In this document: positions 1 to 10,763 of the stretch, in pieces
How positions within the stretch are numbered: the first letter of the stretch is position 1
Layout: each line of letters begins with the position of its first letter
Assembly (NCBI RefSeq): GCF_030719035.1
Contig: NZ_CP132203.1
Location: 6,532,501-6,596,500, forward strand
Direction: 5' to 3'
Source: Hahella sp. HNIBRBA332
GTDB lineage: Bacteria > Pseudomonadota > Gammaproteobacteria > Pseudomonadales > Oleiphilaceae
Length of the DNA: 64,000 nucleotides
Position numbers and translations under genes: made by a program
Notes under the pieces: generated by a model
Database searches by the model: none
What the model saw: the letters and a program-made list of their open reading frames with translations, nothing else
Told to the model about the DNA's origin: nothing

Positions 1-2256
<2,256 letters not shown>

Positions 2257-2372
2257 TATAACACCGAAGTAATTTACCGGTATTGATTGAGTATAACTGC
2301 TTATCCAAGTTAAAGGTCTTCTGACCAAGCGCCAACTAGACAAGCTAGAACTAAGACAAAGCTTAACGGTTT

Positions 2373-2488
2373 TGCCTGATGATCATAGCGGACTGGAACC
2401 ACCTGATCCCATTCCGAACTCAGAAGTGAAACAGTCCAGCGCCGATGGTAGTGTGGATTCCCATGCAAGAGTAGGTCGTCGTCAGGCT
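2373..2488 (+). rRNA. 5S ribosomal RNA
   Basis: About 116 nt matching the gammaproteobacterial 5S core, with the conserved blocks CCGAACTCAGAAGTGAAAC and CGCCGATGGTAGTGTGG. The ends TGCCTGATG and CGTCAGGC pair to close helix I. It lies about 115 bp after 23S, as the last gene of the rrn operon; no tRNA follows it. Confidence 0.96.
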
Positions 2489-2500
2489 CTTAATACGAAG

Positions 2501-2527
2501 AACCCGTCCTCGTGACGGGTTTTTTTA
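2501..2527 (+). terminator. rrn operon intrinsic terminator
   Basis: AACCCGTC and GACGGGTT form an 8-bp stem around the loop CTCGT, followed by a T run. It lies 12 bp after 5S rRNA and ends the rrn operon. It also separates the operon from the convergent dnaE2-like gene. Confidence 0.9.
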
Positions 2528-2616
2528 TGCCTGGAGTTTATGCCCAGGCCAGGCGTCAGAGCCCCTCTTACTATTCCCGTAGAGCGCTTCATCTACCACA
2601 AACAAACCCTTCAAGC

Positions 2617-3018
2617 TCAGTGAAAGTCCCTTGATCGCGACTCCAGTTCCTCCAGGTGCGGCGTCAGGTCCGTCAAACGATGGGCGATGACGTGCGCTAC
2701 GCTCCCTTCGTCATCCTTATCGATCTCTCCGTATACCATTAGCTGTCGCGCTTTGATGAGGACGTCCATCTGCGCCATCGCTGTTTTTTTCCAAGCAATG
2801 ATATTGATTGAGCCCGTTTCATCTTCCAGCGTGATAAAAGTTACTCCTGTCGAGGTTTTTGGGCGTTGCCTGTTAATGACCACGCCTGCTACATAGGTCT
2901 TGAGGCCTGCTTTTTGTGTAGTCACTTCAGCTGCCTCTATGGATCTATGGGCTGTGCAACTGGCTAGAGCGTGAGTGATATGTCTGCCCAGTGAAATTGG
3001 CGCGCGCGACGCCTCCAT
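2617..3018 (-). CDS. Stand-alone C-terminal OB domain of error-prone DNA polymerase DnaE2 (probable remnant)
   Basis: The 133-residue product matches the extreme C-terminus of DnaE2/ImuC, the damage-inducible alpha-subunit paralogue. It begins within the segment before the OB fold (SLGRH), continues through the OB core (AGVVINRQRPKTSTGVTFIT then LEDETGSINIIAW), and ends with the family's typical SRDFH terminus. Full DnaE2 is about 1000 residues, so the PHP, palm, finger and thumb parts are all missing. An in-frame TAA lies one codon upstream of the ATG and no Shine-Dalgarno is visible. The birA leader begins immediately beyond. The reading frame is intact over 133 codons. It is either a relic of a lost dnaE2 or a small nucleic-acid-binding protein; expression is doubtful. 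Confidence 0.6.
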   Translation of the reverse strand: MEASRAPISLGRHITHALASCTAHRSIEAAEVTTQKAGLKTYVAGVVINRQRPKTSTGVTFITLEDETGSINIIAWKKTAMAQMDVLIKARQLMVYGEIDKDDEGSVAHVIAHRLTDLTPHLEELESRSRDFH

Positions 3019-3102
3019 GATTTAGTGGTTTTGGCCTAATGGGAACTTTGTCATAATCGAAAGCTTCCTTTTTAAAAGGGAGGCTGGGAAAAGGCTTTGT
3101 GT

Positions 3103-4080
3103 ATGAATGAGAAATTAGTCGAAATTCTTTCTGATGGAGAGTTTCATTCCGGCGTCGAGCTGGGTGAGCTTTTGGGAGTTACGCGGACTGCAGTGTGGAA
3201 GCATGTCTCGCAATTGGCGGCTTATGGTTTAAAGGTTGAATCAATTAAAGGGAAAGGGTACCGGCTTGAGCGTCCTTTGTGCCTGCTTGATGGGGTGCGG
3301 CTGCGTAATGACATAGAGGTGCGCTGGAAGGGCAAGTTGCGCGAGTTTAGCGTGGCGCATTCTGTAGGCTCCACTAACGCCGAGCTTCTTGCAAGTAGCA
3401 AGGATCTGCCTGTTGGTCTTTATGATATTCTGCTTGCTGAGAGGCAAACTGCGGGGAGGGGAAGAAGGGGTAGGGCATGGGTTAGTCCGTTTGCTCAAAA
3501 TATTTATATGAGTGTGGCCGTCAGGCTCCCAGGTGGGTTTTCGGTTCTAAATGGTTTGAGTCTTGCGATTGGGGCGGCTGTTGCAGACGCTATAAAAGCT
3601 ATATGCAACATACAGGTTTCCCTCAAGTGGCCAAATGATGTCTGGTATTCGGAGAGAAAATTGGCGGGTCTATTATTGGAGGTGCAGGGGGAGCAGGAAG
3701 GGCCCGTGCATGTGATCATTGGCTTGGGGGTTAATGTGCTTATGGAGTTGGAGGCAGGGAGTGCTATTGATCAGCCTTGGACGGCTTTGTCCGAAGCGTG
3801 TGAGGTAAAAGTGGAGAGGAATCAGCTATGCGTGGCTCTAGTTGACTCCATCTTGTCTTGTCTTGAATCTTATAAATCTGAGGGCTTTTCTGGTTTGAAA
3901 GGGTTGTGGGATAAGTATGATCTGCTTAAGGGGCGGAAGGTTATGGTCTCGAGCGGAGATCAGTGCTGGGGGGGCGAGTATATTGGTGTTTCCGATGAGG
4001 GGTATGCTCTTGTTCGGGGAGAAGATGGGTTGGTCAAATCTCTTGCCGGAGGGGAAATTACAGTTAGGCCGGTTGCATGA
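3103..4080 (+). CDS. birA: Bifunctional biotin-[acetyl-CoA-carboxylase] ligase / biotin operon repressor
   Basis: BirA activates biotin to biotinyl-AMP and transfers it to the biotin carboxyl carrier protein. The N-terminal winged helix-turn-helix (about residues 14-45, LGVTRTAVWKHVSQL) marks the repressor class. The catalytic domain carries the biotinyl-AMP loop GRGRRGR, KWPNDVW and KLAGLLLEV, and a C-terminal SH3-like domain follows. The length, 325 residues, is normal. A TTG at 3097 is also in frame, but GGGAAAAGG at 3086-3094 is better spaced for the ATG at 3103. The stop overlaps the coaX start (ATGA), so the two are translationally coupled. Confidence 0.96.
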   Translation: MNEKLVEILSDGEFHSGVELGELLGVTRTAVWKHVSQLAAYGLKVESIKGKGYRLERPLCLLDGVRLRNDIEVRWKGKLREFSVAHSVGSTNAELLASSKDLPVGLYDILLAERQTAGRGRRGRAWVSPFAQNIYMSVAVRLPGGFSVLNGLSLAIGAAVADAIKAICNIQVSLKWPNDVWYSERKLAGLLLEVQGEQEGPVHVIIGLGVNVLMELEAGSAIDQPWTALSEACEVKVERNQLCVALVDSILSCLESYKSEGFSGLKGLWDKYDLLKGRKVMVSSGDQCWGGEYIGVSDEGYALVRGEDGLVKSLAGGEITVRPVA

Positions 4081-4793
4081 GGGAGCTTGATCTTGACGCG
4101 GGAAACTCAGGGTTAAAATGGCGTCTCGTTGAGTCGGGTCGAGTAGTTGCTCGCGGGAGTGTTGTCTATGGCGCAACTTCTATAAAGTGGAGCGTTCCTA
4201 TCGAGGGGGTCGATAGAGCTCTTGTTAGTAGCGTTGCATCTGAAGAGGTTAACGACTCGCTGCGAAAACTCCTTAATGGAATTGCAAATGTATTCTGGGC
4301 GAAAACGACTTCTTCATATGGCTCGTTGGTTAACGCTTATGCGGATTATGCCTCGTTGGGGGTTGATCGGTGGTTGGCTTTAATTGCCGCTTATAGTAAG
4401 TATCCCGAAGATCTATGTGTTATTGATTGTGGTACGGCAGTAACAGTGGATTATGTGGATAGATTTGGGGTGCACAAAGGGGGCTACATTGTGCCTGGGG
4501 CTGCGCTAATGTTGCGGTCTTTAAACATGAATACGGCGGCGCTTAAAGGGAGCTATGGGTATGACTCTGAGCTCGTTCCAGGCTCCTCCACCAGGGAGTG
4601 TATTGAGAGGGGGGTGTTTTACATGCAGAAAGCATTTGTTTTAAGTATCGCTCGCAGTTGTGTTGAAAGTCGAATGGTTTGTACTGGTGGGGGTGTGAGG
4701 GCTTTACTAGAAAATGATGAGGCTTATACCTATATCGAAGACTTGGTTTTGGATGGGTTGCGAATCGTTGGTAATGGTGTTCCTGTGAATTGA
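4077..4793 (+). CDS. coaX: Type III pantothenate kinase
   Basis: CoaX catalyses the ATP-dependent phosphorylation of pantothenate, the first step of coenzyme A synthesis. It belongs to the ASKHA-fold class that is not feedback-inhibited by CoA. The N-terminal phosphate motif (DAGNSGLKWRL), GVDRWLALIAA, the nucleotide motif CVIDCGTAVTVDYV, and GGYIVPGAALM are all present; CTGGG lies near the C-terminus. The length of 238 residues is usual. The start overlaps birA by 4 nt. The birA-coaX pair is common in pseudomonads. Confidence 0.95.
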   Translation: MRELDLDAGNSGLKWRLVESGRVVARGSVVYGATSIKWSVPIEGVDRALVSSVASEEVNDSLRKLLNGIANVFWAKTTSSYGSLVNAYADYASLGVDRWLALIAAYSKYPEDLCVIDCGTAVTVDYVDRFGVHKGGYIVPGAALMLRSLNMNTAALKGSYGYDSELVPGSSTRECIERGVFYMQKAFVLSIARSCVESRMVCTGGGVRALLENDEAYTYIEDLVLDGLRIVGNGVPVN

Positions 4794-4807
4794 CTGGGGT
4801 TGAACCT

Positions 4808-5527
4808 GTGCGCTGGATCTTTATTTCTCTGCTTATGCTCAATGGGCTTGTTTTTGCTGTTCAATGGCTAGAACTGCAAAAACGAGAAGGGTTGGAAGAG
4901 GCTCGTAATAGGGTTGCATTATCTGAAACTGATGCCAACCGTTTAACTTTGCTTAGTGAAGTCGATGTGAAAGAGGAAAGGGCTGTCGTTGATCTCGGTA
5001 TAGAAAAGAGGTCCGAAACCCTGGCTTCAAAGGACGAGAAATTTTGTCTCTTGATGGGGCCTTTCGAAGAGGATGCTCAGGCCCAAGGCTTAAGAATGGC
5101 TTTGGCAAAAAGGAGTGTTGAGTCTGTCGTATTTCCAAAGAATATTAGTTTGGCGCCTGAGTATTGGGTCTATTTAGAGCCAATGGAGAGTCGTAAAACG
5201 GCGATAATAAAGCTAAGGGAGCTTCAGGTGAGGAAGATTGATAGCTATTTGATTAGCCAGGGTGAGCTGAGAAATGGTATTTCTTTGGGTTTGTTCAAAA
5301 ATGTGGACTCGGCAAACCGCTTGTTAAAGCAGAGAATCAGTGAGGGCTATGATGCTAAGATCAAGGAAGTCCCAAAGGAAAGGCTTGAGTATTGGGTGGC
5401 TACAAAAGATGAAGCGAACCTTCAAACAGTGGCGAGGGTGGATAGGGTTTTGAATGAAAGAAACTTAAACACAAATAAGAGACAAATTTTTTGTAAAAGT
5501 ATTGCATCGGGTGTGGAACTTCCGTAG
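4808..5527 (+). CDS. Membrane-anchored SPOR-like protein
   Basis: An N-terminal transmembrane anchor (WIFISLLMLNGLVFAVQWLE) is followed by a charged, partly helical linker. Two segments resemble SPOR repeats (FCLLMGPFEEDAQAQGLRMA and GISLGLFKNVDSANRLLKQR). SPOR domains bind denuded septal peptidoglycan, so a periplasmic cell-envelope role is inferred. A TTG at 4790 overlapping the coaX stop is an alternative start, but GGGG at 4796-4799 sits well before the GTG at 4808. Its place after coaX and before the tRNA/tuf cluster is as in pseudomonads. The divergence of the second SPOR motif makes the assignment moderate. Confidence 0.75.
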   Translation: MRWIFISLLMLNGLVFAVQWLELQKREGLEEARNRVALSETDANRLTLLSEVDVKEERAVVDLGIEKRSETLASKDEKFCLLMGPFEEDAQAQGLRMALAKRSVESVVFPKNISLAPEYWVYLEPMESRKTAIIKLRELQVRKIDSYLISQGELRNGISLGLFKNVDSANRLLKQRISEGYDAKIKEVPKERLEYWVATKDEANLQTVARVDRVLNERNLNTNKRQIFCKSIASGVELP

Positions 5528-5530
5528 TAT
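5502..5530 (+). promoter_or_regulatory. Probable sigma70 promoter of the tRNA-tuf operon
   Basis: TTGCAT, a 17-bp spacer and TAGTAT lie just upstream of the tRNA cluster, followed by the GC-rich discriminator AGCGGCCTCGCG typical of stringently controlled stable-RNA promoters. The -10 overlaps the stop codon of the preceding gene. The -35 match is weak, so this is inference. Confidence 0.5.
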
Positions 5531-5560
5531 AGCGGCCTCGCGAAACAGGCGAGATGTAGA

Positions 5561-5636
5561 GCTGGTGTAGCTCAGTTGGTAGAGCAGCTGACTTGTAATC
5601 AGCAGGTCGGGGGTTCGATTCCGTCCACCAGCTCCA
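5561..5636 (+). tRNA. tRNA-Thr (anticodon TGT)
   Basis: 76 nt with a complete cloverleaf. The acceptor stem pairs GCTGGTG with CACCAGC, the anticodon stem-loop is CTGACTTGTAATCAG, the T loop is GGTTCGATTCC, and the 3' CCA is encoded. It is the first of four tRNAs before tuf, an order equivalent to thrU in E. coli. Confidence 0.97.
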
Positions 5637-5677
5637 TTTTTTTAGGGTTTCACCTTGTGGTGGGTGAGCCTGGTCTG

Positions 5678-5761
5678 GGAGGGGTTCCCGAGTGGCCAAA
5701 GGGATCAGACTGTAAATCTGACGCGCAAGCTTCGCTGGTTCGAATCCAGCCCCCTCCACCA
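5678..5761 (+). tRNA. tRNA-Tyr (anticodon GTA)
   Basis: 84 nt class II tRNA with a long variable arm. The acceptor stem pairs GGAGGGG with CCCCTCC, the anticodon stem-loop is CAGACTGTAAATCTG, and CCA is encoded. It is the second of the tuf-linked tRNAs (tyrU equivalent). Confidence 0.97.
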
Positions 5762-5772
5762 CTTATTCAAGT

Positions 5773-5847
<75 letters not shown>

Positions 5848-5867
5848 CGCTTTGTGGTTTTGGTTTT

Positions 5868-5943
5868 GCTCATGTAGCTCAGTCGGTAGAGCACATCCTT
5901 GGTAAGGATGAGGTCACCGGTTCAATTCCGGTCATGAGCTCCA
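5868..5943 (+). tRNA. tRNA-Thr (anticodon GGT)
   Basis: 76 nt. The acceptor pairs GCTCATG with CATGAGC, the anticodon stem-loop is CATCCTTGGTAAGGATG, and CCA is encoded. It is the last tRNA before tuf (thrT equivalent), so tRNA processing would also release the tuf mRNA. Confidence 0.97.
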
Positions 5944-5995
5944 CTAATTAATTCACTGAAGTCTCGGCTGCTGCATTTCTTTAGGGGATGGTCAA

Positions 5996-7189
5996 ATGGC
6001 AAAAGAAAAGTTTGAGCGTAGTAAGCCTCACGTAAACGTAGGCACCATTGGTCACGTTGACCACGGTAAGACTACTTTGACAGCGGCCTTGACCCGCGTA
6101 TGTTCTGAAGTTTGGGGTGGTCAGGCGGTGGCGTTTGACGGTATCGATAATGCTCCAGAAGAAAAGGCGCGTGGTATCACTATCGCGACTTCTCACGTTG
6201 AGTACGAATCCCCCATTCGTCACTATGCGCACGTTGATTGCCCTGGGCACGCTGACTATGTGAAGAACATGATCACTGGTGCGGCTCAGATGGATGGCGC
6301 TATATTGGTATGTTCCGCAGCTGACGGCCCTATGCCTCAGACTCGTGAGCACATCCTGTTGGCGCGCCAGGTTGGCGTTCCATATATCGTTGTGTTCCTG
6401 AATAAAGCGGACATGGTTGACGACGAAGAGTTGTTGGAACTGGTTGAGATGGAAGTTCGCGACCTGCTGAGCCAGTATGAGTTCCCAGGTGACGATACTC
6501 CAATCATCGTTGGTTCCGCGTTGTTGGCGCTGGAAGGTAAAGATGATAATGGCATGGGCACCAGTGCTGTTAAGAAGCTCGTTGAAACTCTGGATGCGTA
6601 CATCCCAGAGCCTGAGCGTGCAATTGATAAGCCGTTCCTGATGCCGATTGAGGACGTATTCTCTATCTCTGGTCGCGGTACAGTTGTAACTGGTCGTGTA
6701 GAGCGTGGCATTATCAAAGTTGGTGAGGAAGTTGAGATTGTTGGTATCAAGGATACCACGAAGACTACCTGTACTGGCGTTGAGATGTTCCGTAAGCTGC
6801 TGGACGAAGGTCGCGCTGGTGAGAACGTTGGCGTATTGTTGCGCGGCACCAAGCGTGATGACGTAGAGCGTGGTCAAGTATTGGCTAAGCCAGGAACTAT
6901 TACTCCGCATACCGTTTTTGAGTCAGAAGTATACGTGCTGAGCAAAGACGAGGGTGGCCGTCACACTCCTTTCTTCAAAGGTTATCGTCCTCAGTTCTAC
7001 TTCCGTACAACGGATGTGACTGGTGCGTGCGAATTGCCAGAAGGCGTAGAGATGGTTATGCCTGGCGACAACGTAAAAATGAAAGTCAGCCTGATCGCTC
7101 CAATCGCGATGGAAGAAGGTTTGCGCTTCGCGATTCGTGAAGGCGGCCGTACAGTTGGCGCTGGTGTTGTTGCTAAAATTTTCGAGTAA
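5996..7189 (+). CDS. tuf: Elongation factor Tu, copy 1
   Basis: EF-Tu is the GTPase that delivers aminoacyl-tRNA to the ribosome. It has 397 residues with P-loop GHVDHGKT (19-26), the switch II motif DCPGHADY, the base-specificity motif NKAD, and the C-terminal beta-barrel end [14 protein letters not shown]. It starts with ATG and a GGGGATGG stretch upstream. It lies in the tRNA operon (tufB position). The protein is identical to the second copy at 22387-23580, while the genes differ at about 17 bases, only the start codon and silent sites. Confidence 0.99.
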   Translation: MAKEKFERSKPHVNVGTIGHVDHGKTTLTAALTRVCSEVWGGQAVAFDGIDNAPEEKARGITIATSHVEYESPIRHYAHVDCPGHADYVKNMITGAAQMDGAILVCSAADGPMPQTREHILLARQVGVPYIVVFLNKADMVDDEELLELVEMEVRDLLSQYEFPGDDTPIIVGSALLALEGKDDNGMGTSAVKKLVETLDAYIPEPERAIDKPFLMPIEDVFSISGRGTVVTGRVERGIIKVGEEVEIVGIKDTTKTTCTGVEMFRKLLDEGRAGENVGVLLRGTKRDDVERGQVLAKPGTITPHTVFESEVYVLSKDEGGRHTPFFKGYRPQFYFRTTDVTGACELPEGVEMVMPGDNVKMKVSLIAPIAMEEGLRFAIREGGRTVGAGVVAKIFE

Positions 7190-7202
7190 CCTTTTTTAAG
7201 GT

Positions 7203-7278
7203 AGGCCAGTAGCTCAATTGGCAGAGCGGCGGTCTCCAAAACCGCAGGTTGGGGGTTCGATTCCCTCCTGGCCTGCCA
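7203..7278 (+). tRNA. tRNA-Trp (anticodon CCA)
   Basis: 76 nt cloverleaf. The acceptor pairs AGGCCAG with CTGGCCT, the anticodon loop is CTCCAAA, and GCCA is at the 3' end. It sits between tuf and secE, the standard gammaproteobacterial position. Confidence 0.97.
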
Positions 7279-7303
7279 CCTTAAATTTTGGGTTTGGGTG
7301 GTT

Positions 7304-7672
7304 ATGTCTTCAAACGTAGAGAAAAGCTCTGGAGCTTTCGATAAGCTGAAGTGGCTGCTTGTTGTTGCTTTGGTTGCCGTAGGGGTTGTTGGTAACTCCT
7401 TTTACGCTGATCAGTCACTTCTTTATCGAGTGCTTGCTCTTGTTGCTTTGGCTCTAGTTGCGGGCTTTGTGGCTGTGCAAACGGAGAAAGGTAAGTCCTT
7501 TTTGGTTTTGCTAAAAGAAGCTCGAGTGGAGATAAGGAAGGTGGTTTGGCCAACCAGGCCCGAGTTGACTCAGACGACCTTGATAGTGGTTGTCTTTGTC
7601 CTTGTAGTAGCGTTGCTGCTATGGGTCATTGATTCCCTGATCAGCTGGCTTGTGTCAGGCTTAATAGGGTAG
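7304..7672 (+). CDS. secE: Preprotein translocase subunit SecE
   Basis: Small inner-membrane clamp of the SecYEG channel. The 122 residues carry three membrane segments, as in E. coli (about 17-34, 41-58 and 93-117), joined by the conserved cytoplasmic amphipathic part ([16 protein letters not shown]). A GTG at 7298 is also in frame; the ATG at 7304 was chosen because the MSSN start aligns with the family. The gene follows tRNA-Trp and precedes nusG. Confidence 0.95.
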   Translation: MSSNVEKSSGAFDKLKWLLVVALVAVGVVGNSFYADQSLLYRVLALVALALVAGFVAVQTEKGKSFLVLLKEARVEIRKVVWPTRPELTQTTLIVVVFVLVVALLLWVIDSLISWLVSGLIG

Positions 7673-7682
7673 GAGAAGGCCT

Positions 7683-8216
7683 TTGTCTAAGCGATGGTTT
7701 GTTGTTCAAGCCTATTCCGGCTTCGAGAAGCATGTTATGCGCTCCCTTAAGGAGCGCATAGTGCTTAAAGGAATGGAGGATCAGTTTGGAGAGATCTTAG
7801 TTCCTACAGAAGAAGTTGTAGAGATGAAAGAGGGTAAGAAGCGCAAGAGTGAACGCAAATTCTACCCTGGATATGTGCTTGTTCAAATGGAAATGAATGA
7901 CGATACTTGGCACTTGGTTAAGTCTACGTCTCGTGTGCTTGGTTTTATAGGTGGAACTCCTGATAAGCCTGCGCCAATAAGCGATAAAGAAGCTGAGGCA
8001 ATTCTTCGTCGAGTTGAAAGTGGCGCTGATAAGCCTAAGCCAAAAACATTGTTTGAAGCTGGTGAAGTGGTTCGTGTCATTGATGGTCCTTTCGCAGATT
8101 TTAATGGCGTGGTTGAAGAAGTGGACTACGAAAAGAGTCGGGTGAAAGTGGCGGTTCTTATTTTTGGCCGTTCGACGCCAGTTGACCTGGAGTTTAGTCA
8201 GGTCGAAAAAGATTAA
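7683..8216 (+). CDS. nusG: Transcription termination/antitermination factor NusG
   Basis: NusG binds RNA polymerase beta' through its NGN domain and links it to Rho or to ribosomal S10 through its KOW domain. The NGN domain starts at [16 protein letters not shown], and the KOW motif follows at [18 protein letters not shown]. The length of 177 residues is usual. The start must be TTG: no other start precedes the conserved WFVV, and AGGAGAAGG ends four bases upstream. That Shine-Dalgarno overlaps the secE stop, coupling the two. Confidence 0.97.
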   Translation: MSKRWFVVQAYSGFEKHVMRSLKERIVLKGMEDQFGEILVPTEEVVEMKEGKKRKSERKFYPGYVLVQMEMNDDTWHLVKSTSRVLGFIGGTPDKPAPISDKEAEAILRRVESGADKPKPKTLFEAGEVVRVIDGPFADFNGVVEEVDYEKSRVKVAVLIFGRSTPVDLEFSQVEKD

Positions 8217-8232
8217 TGTTCGCATGACGACT

Positions 8233-8264
8233 GCTCGCTTCGCCTTAGGTGGGGCGAGCTTTTT
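8233..8264 (+). terminator. Intrinsic terminator or attenuator between nusG and rplK
   Basis: GCTCGCTTCGCC and GGTGGGGCGAGC form a 12-bp stem (with G-T pairs) around a TTA loop, followed by TTTTT. It either ends the secE-nusG transcript or attenuates read-through into rplK, which begins 49 bp later. Confidence 0.8.
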
Positions 8265-8312
8265 GTGTCTGTTCGGGGAGCACTAAGTGCGTTAAACCCA
8301 TTAGGAGGAAAA

Positions 8313-8741
8313 ATGGCTAAGAAAGTTAATGCCTATATTAAGTTGCAAGTAAAAGCCGGTCAGGCTAATCCAAGTCCCCCTGTTGGTCCTGCGTTAGGTC
8401 AGCATGGTGTAAACATCATGGAATTTTGTAAGGCGTTCAACGCCAAGACGCAAAATCTTGAGCCTGGTTTGCCGACTCCAGTTGTAATTACCGTTTATAG
8501 TGATCGTAGCTTTACGTTTATTACGAAAACTCCACCTGCTTCAGTGTTGCTTAGAAAAGCTGCTGGTATTAAGAGCGGTTCTGGCCGTCCGAATACAGAA
8601 AAGGTAGGTACAGTAAATCGTGCGCAATTAGAAGAAATTGCGAATGTTAAAATGCCTGATTTGTCTGCGGGTAGCCTCGACGCTGCTGTTCGAACTATCG
8701 CTGGCACAGCTAGAAGCATGGGTCTGAACGTAGAGGAGTAA
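8313..8741 (+). CDS. rplK: 50S ribosomal protein L11
   Basis: L11 forms the GTPase-associated centre with 23S helices 43-44 and is needed for RelA activation. The product is 142 residues, beginning [16 protein letters not shown] and including the proline-rich [19 protein letters not shown]. An ideal AGGAGGAA precedes the ATG, so the longer frame upstream is rejected. It is first in rplKAJL; the stop is 3 bp before rplA. Confidence 0.98.
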   Translation: MAKKVNAYIKLQVKAGQANPSPPVGPALGQHGVNIMEFCKAFNAKTQNLEPGLPTPVVITVYSDRSFTFITKTPPASVLLRKAAGIKSGSGRPNTEKVGTVNRAQLEEIANVKMPDLSAGSLDAAVRTIAGTARSMGLNVEE

Positions 8742-8744
8742 AAC

Positions 8745-9443
8745 GTGGCTAAGTTGACTAAGCGCCAAAAGGCGATTCGTGAAAAAGTACAAGCTGGTAA
8801 GGCGTACAGTGTAGAAGAGGCGGTAACCCTTTTAGCTGAGCTGTCCGGTTCTGTGAAATTTAAAGAATCTATTGATGTATCTGTGAACCTTGGTGTGGAT
8901 GCTCGCAAATCAGACCAAGTAGTCCGTAGCTCTACTGTACTGCCAAACGGGACAGGGAAAACTGTTCGCGTTGCGGTCTTCACTCAAGGTGCAAATGCGG
9001 ATAAAGCAAAAGCAGCTGGTGCTGATATCGTCGGTATGGACGATTTGGCTGAAGAAGTAAAGAAAGGCAACTTGGATTTTGATGTTGTGATCGCAACGCC
9101 GGACGCTATGCGTGTTGTTGGTCAGTTGGGTCAGATTTTGGGGCCTCGCGGTCTTATGCCTAACCCTAAAGTAGGCACTGTAACTGCTGATGTTGAAGCG
9201 GCAGTTAATAATGCTAAAGCGGGCCAGATTCGTTACAGAACAGACAAAAACGGCATCATCCATGCTCCTTTAGGTAATGTTGAGTTCTCTGCGGAGCACA
9301 TCAAGCAGAACTTGGAAGCTTTGATTGCTGACCTGAAGAAAATTAAGCCTTCTTCAGCGAAAGGCGTTTACCTCAAGAAGGTAACTCTTTCATCAACAAT
9401 GGGCCCAGGTCTGTTGATTGATCAGAATAGCTTGGCTGTATAA
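8745..9443 (+). CDS. rplA: 50S ribosomal protein L1
   Basis: L1 forms the mobile L1 stalk that guides deacylated tRNA out of the E site; in relatives it also represses the rplKA mRNA. The 232 residues include the conserved [14 protein letters not shown] and [13 protein letters not shown]. It starts with GTG, with GAGGAG just upstream inside the end of rplK. Confidence 0.98.
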   Translation: MAKLTKRQKAIREKVQAGKAYSVEEAVTLLAELSGSVKFKESIDVSVNLGVDARKSDQVVRSSTVLPNGTGKTVRVAVFTQGANADKAKAAGADIVGMDDLAEEVKKGNLDFDVVIATPDAMRVVGQLGQILGPRGLMPNPKVGTVTADVEAAVNNAKAGQIRYRTDKNGIIHAPLGNVEFSAEHIKQNLEALIADLKKIKPSSAKGVYLKKVTLSSTMGPGLLIDQNSLAV

Positions 9444-9638
9444 ATATGAAGATTTTGGTGGTCTTTCGGCATAAGCCGTAGGCTGTCCAAGACCGCAGGC
9501 TTTTCCCGGCGTAAGCCGGGAAAATTAAAAGTTCCTGCGCAGACGGCTGATAGTAGTTTTCCTGCTTAAAAGCCGTAAACGTCTCAGTGAGACATAGTAC
9601 GACTAACCGGCTTGGCCGGTACACATAGGAGAAATCCG
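9444..9638 (+). promoter_or_regulatory. L10 leader (autoregulatory mRNA element of rplJL)
   Basis: 195 nt between rplA and rplJ. It contains the L10-leader-like GGCTGTCCAAGACCGCAGG followed by a perfect 10-bp hairpin with a GTAA tetraloop (9501-9524). A second hairpin, ACCGGC-TTG-GCCGGT (9606-9620), lies just before the Shine-Dalgarno. In gammaproteobacteria the L10(L12)4 complex binds this leader to repress rplJL translation. The assignment rests on position and structure. Confidence 0.8.
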
Positions 9639-10169
9639 GTGGCAATTAGACTCGAAGACAAGAAAGCGATTGTCGCTGAAGTCAATGAGACTGCCAGTAA
9701 GGCCTTGTCATTGGTGATTGCCGACTATAGAGGCGTAACCTCAAATAAGATGTCTGAACTGCGCGCTAAAGCTCGTGCAGAAAGCGTTTCTTTGAGGGTT
9801 GTGCGTAACACTCTGGCTCGCCGTGCTGTTGACGGCACCGAGTACGAGTGCGCGCGCGAAGCTTTTGTTGGCCCCACAATCTTGGCGTTTTCTATGGAAG
9901 ATCCAGGAGCAGCAGCTCGTTTGCTCAAGGATTATGCAAAAGAAAACGACAAGTTTGAAATCAAGGCTCTTGCTGTTGGTGGTGAGATGCTTGGCGCTGA
10001 TCAGATCGATCGTCTGGCCAAACTCCCGACAAGGGATCAGGCTCTGGCGATGTTGATGAGCGTAATGCAAGCACCTGTCACCAAGCTTGCACGTACACTA
10101 AACGAAATTCCTTCGAAAGTGACTCGTGCGGTTGCTGCAGTTCGCGACAAGAAGCAAGACGCGGCATAA
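9639..10169 (+). CDS. rplJ: 50S ribosomal protein L10
   Basis: L10 is the base of the ribosomal stalk and carries the L7/L12 dimers. The 176 residues include the conserved [14 protein letters not shown] and a C-terminal helix for L12 binding. It starts with GTG ([12 protein letters not shown], aligning with the E. coli start), with TAGGAGAAA upstream. Its expression is expected to be controlled by the leader just before it. Confidence 0.97.
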   Translation: MAIRLEDKKAIVAEVNETASKALSLVIADYRGVTSNKMSELRAKARAESVSLRVVRNTLARRAVDGTEYECAREAFVGPTILAFSMEDPGAAARLLKDYAKENDKFEIKALAVGGEMLGADQIDRLAKLPTRDQALAMLMSVMQAPVTKLARTLNEIPSKVTRAVAAVRDKKQDAA

Positions 10170-10205
10170 CGGTTTTTTATTTTTGGCTTTTAGGAGATTT
10201 TAGAA

Positions 10206-10580
10206 ATGGCTCTGTCAAAAGACGATATCCTTAATGCAATCGCAGAAATGAGCGTAATGGACGTAGTTGCGCTTGTTGAAGCAATGGAAGAAAAATTCGG
10301 CGTTTCCGCTGCAGCAGCAATTGCAGTAGCTCCTGCTGCTGCTGGTGAAGTAGCAGCAGTTGAAGAAAAAACCGAATTTGACGTAGTTCTGCAGTCTGCA
10401 GGCGAAAAGAAAGTGAACGTGATCAAAGTGGTTCGCGGTATCACTGGTCTGGGCCTGAAAGAAGCTAAAGATCTGGTTGACGGCGCGCCTTCAACTGTTA
10501 AAGAAGCTCTTTCCAAAGACGACGCAGAAAAAGCTAAGAAAGAACTTGAAGAAGCCGGCGCTACGGTTGAACTCAAGTAA
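10206..10580 (+). CDS. rplL: 50S ribosomal protein L7/L12
   Basis: L7/L12 is the stalk protein that recruits translational GTPases. The 124 residues comprise an N-terminal dimerisation domain, an Ala-rich hinge (about 34-54), and the C-terminal domain ([19 protein letters not shown]). TTAGGAGATTT precedes the ATG. Codon use is strongly biased, as expected for one of the most abundant proteins. Confidence 0.98.
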   Translation: MALSKDDILNAIAEMSVMDVVALVEAMEEKFGVSAAAAIAVAPAAAGEVAAVEEKTEFDVVLQSAGEKKVNVIKVVRGITGLGLKEAKDLVDGAPSTVKEALSKDDAEKAKKELEEAGATVELK

Positions 10581-10615
10581 AACTTTGCTAGCTTTAGGCT
10601 ATTAAAGAAGAATTC

Positions 10616-10640
10616 GGCTGGCGTTTATTCAACGTCAGCC
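10616..10640 (+). terminator. Attenuator-like hairpin between rplL and rpoB
   Basis: GGCTGGCGTT and AACGTCAGCC form a stem around the loop TATTC, followed by GTTTTCC rather than a clean T run. In E. coli the equivalent rplL-rpoB gap carries a partial terminator and an RNase III site that lower rpoBC relative to rplL. A similar role is inferred here. Confidence 0.55.
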
Positions 10641-10763
10641 GTTTTCCGTTGTGCAAGCTATAACTTTGCGACCAAAATTTCGCACGAACCGTAATAAGCA
10701 TTTGCGGTTGTCGAACTCCTTCGAGCACACCAGAGTCAGTTTGAAGAAAGCTGGGGAATATCG

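Noticed and set aside
5981..6910. Long minus-strand frame opposite tuf copy 1, with an equivalent at 22381-23301
   Set aside because: It is the antisense shadow of a highly biased gene; both copies appear only because the tuf genes are nearly identical.
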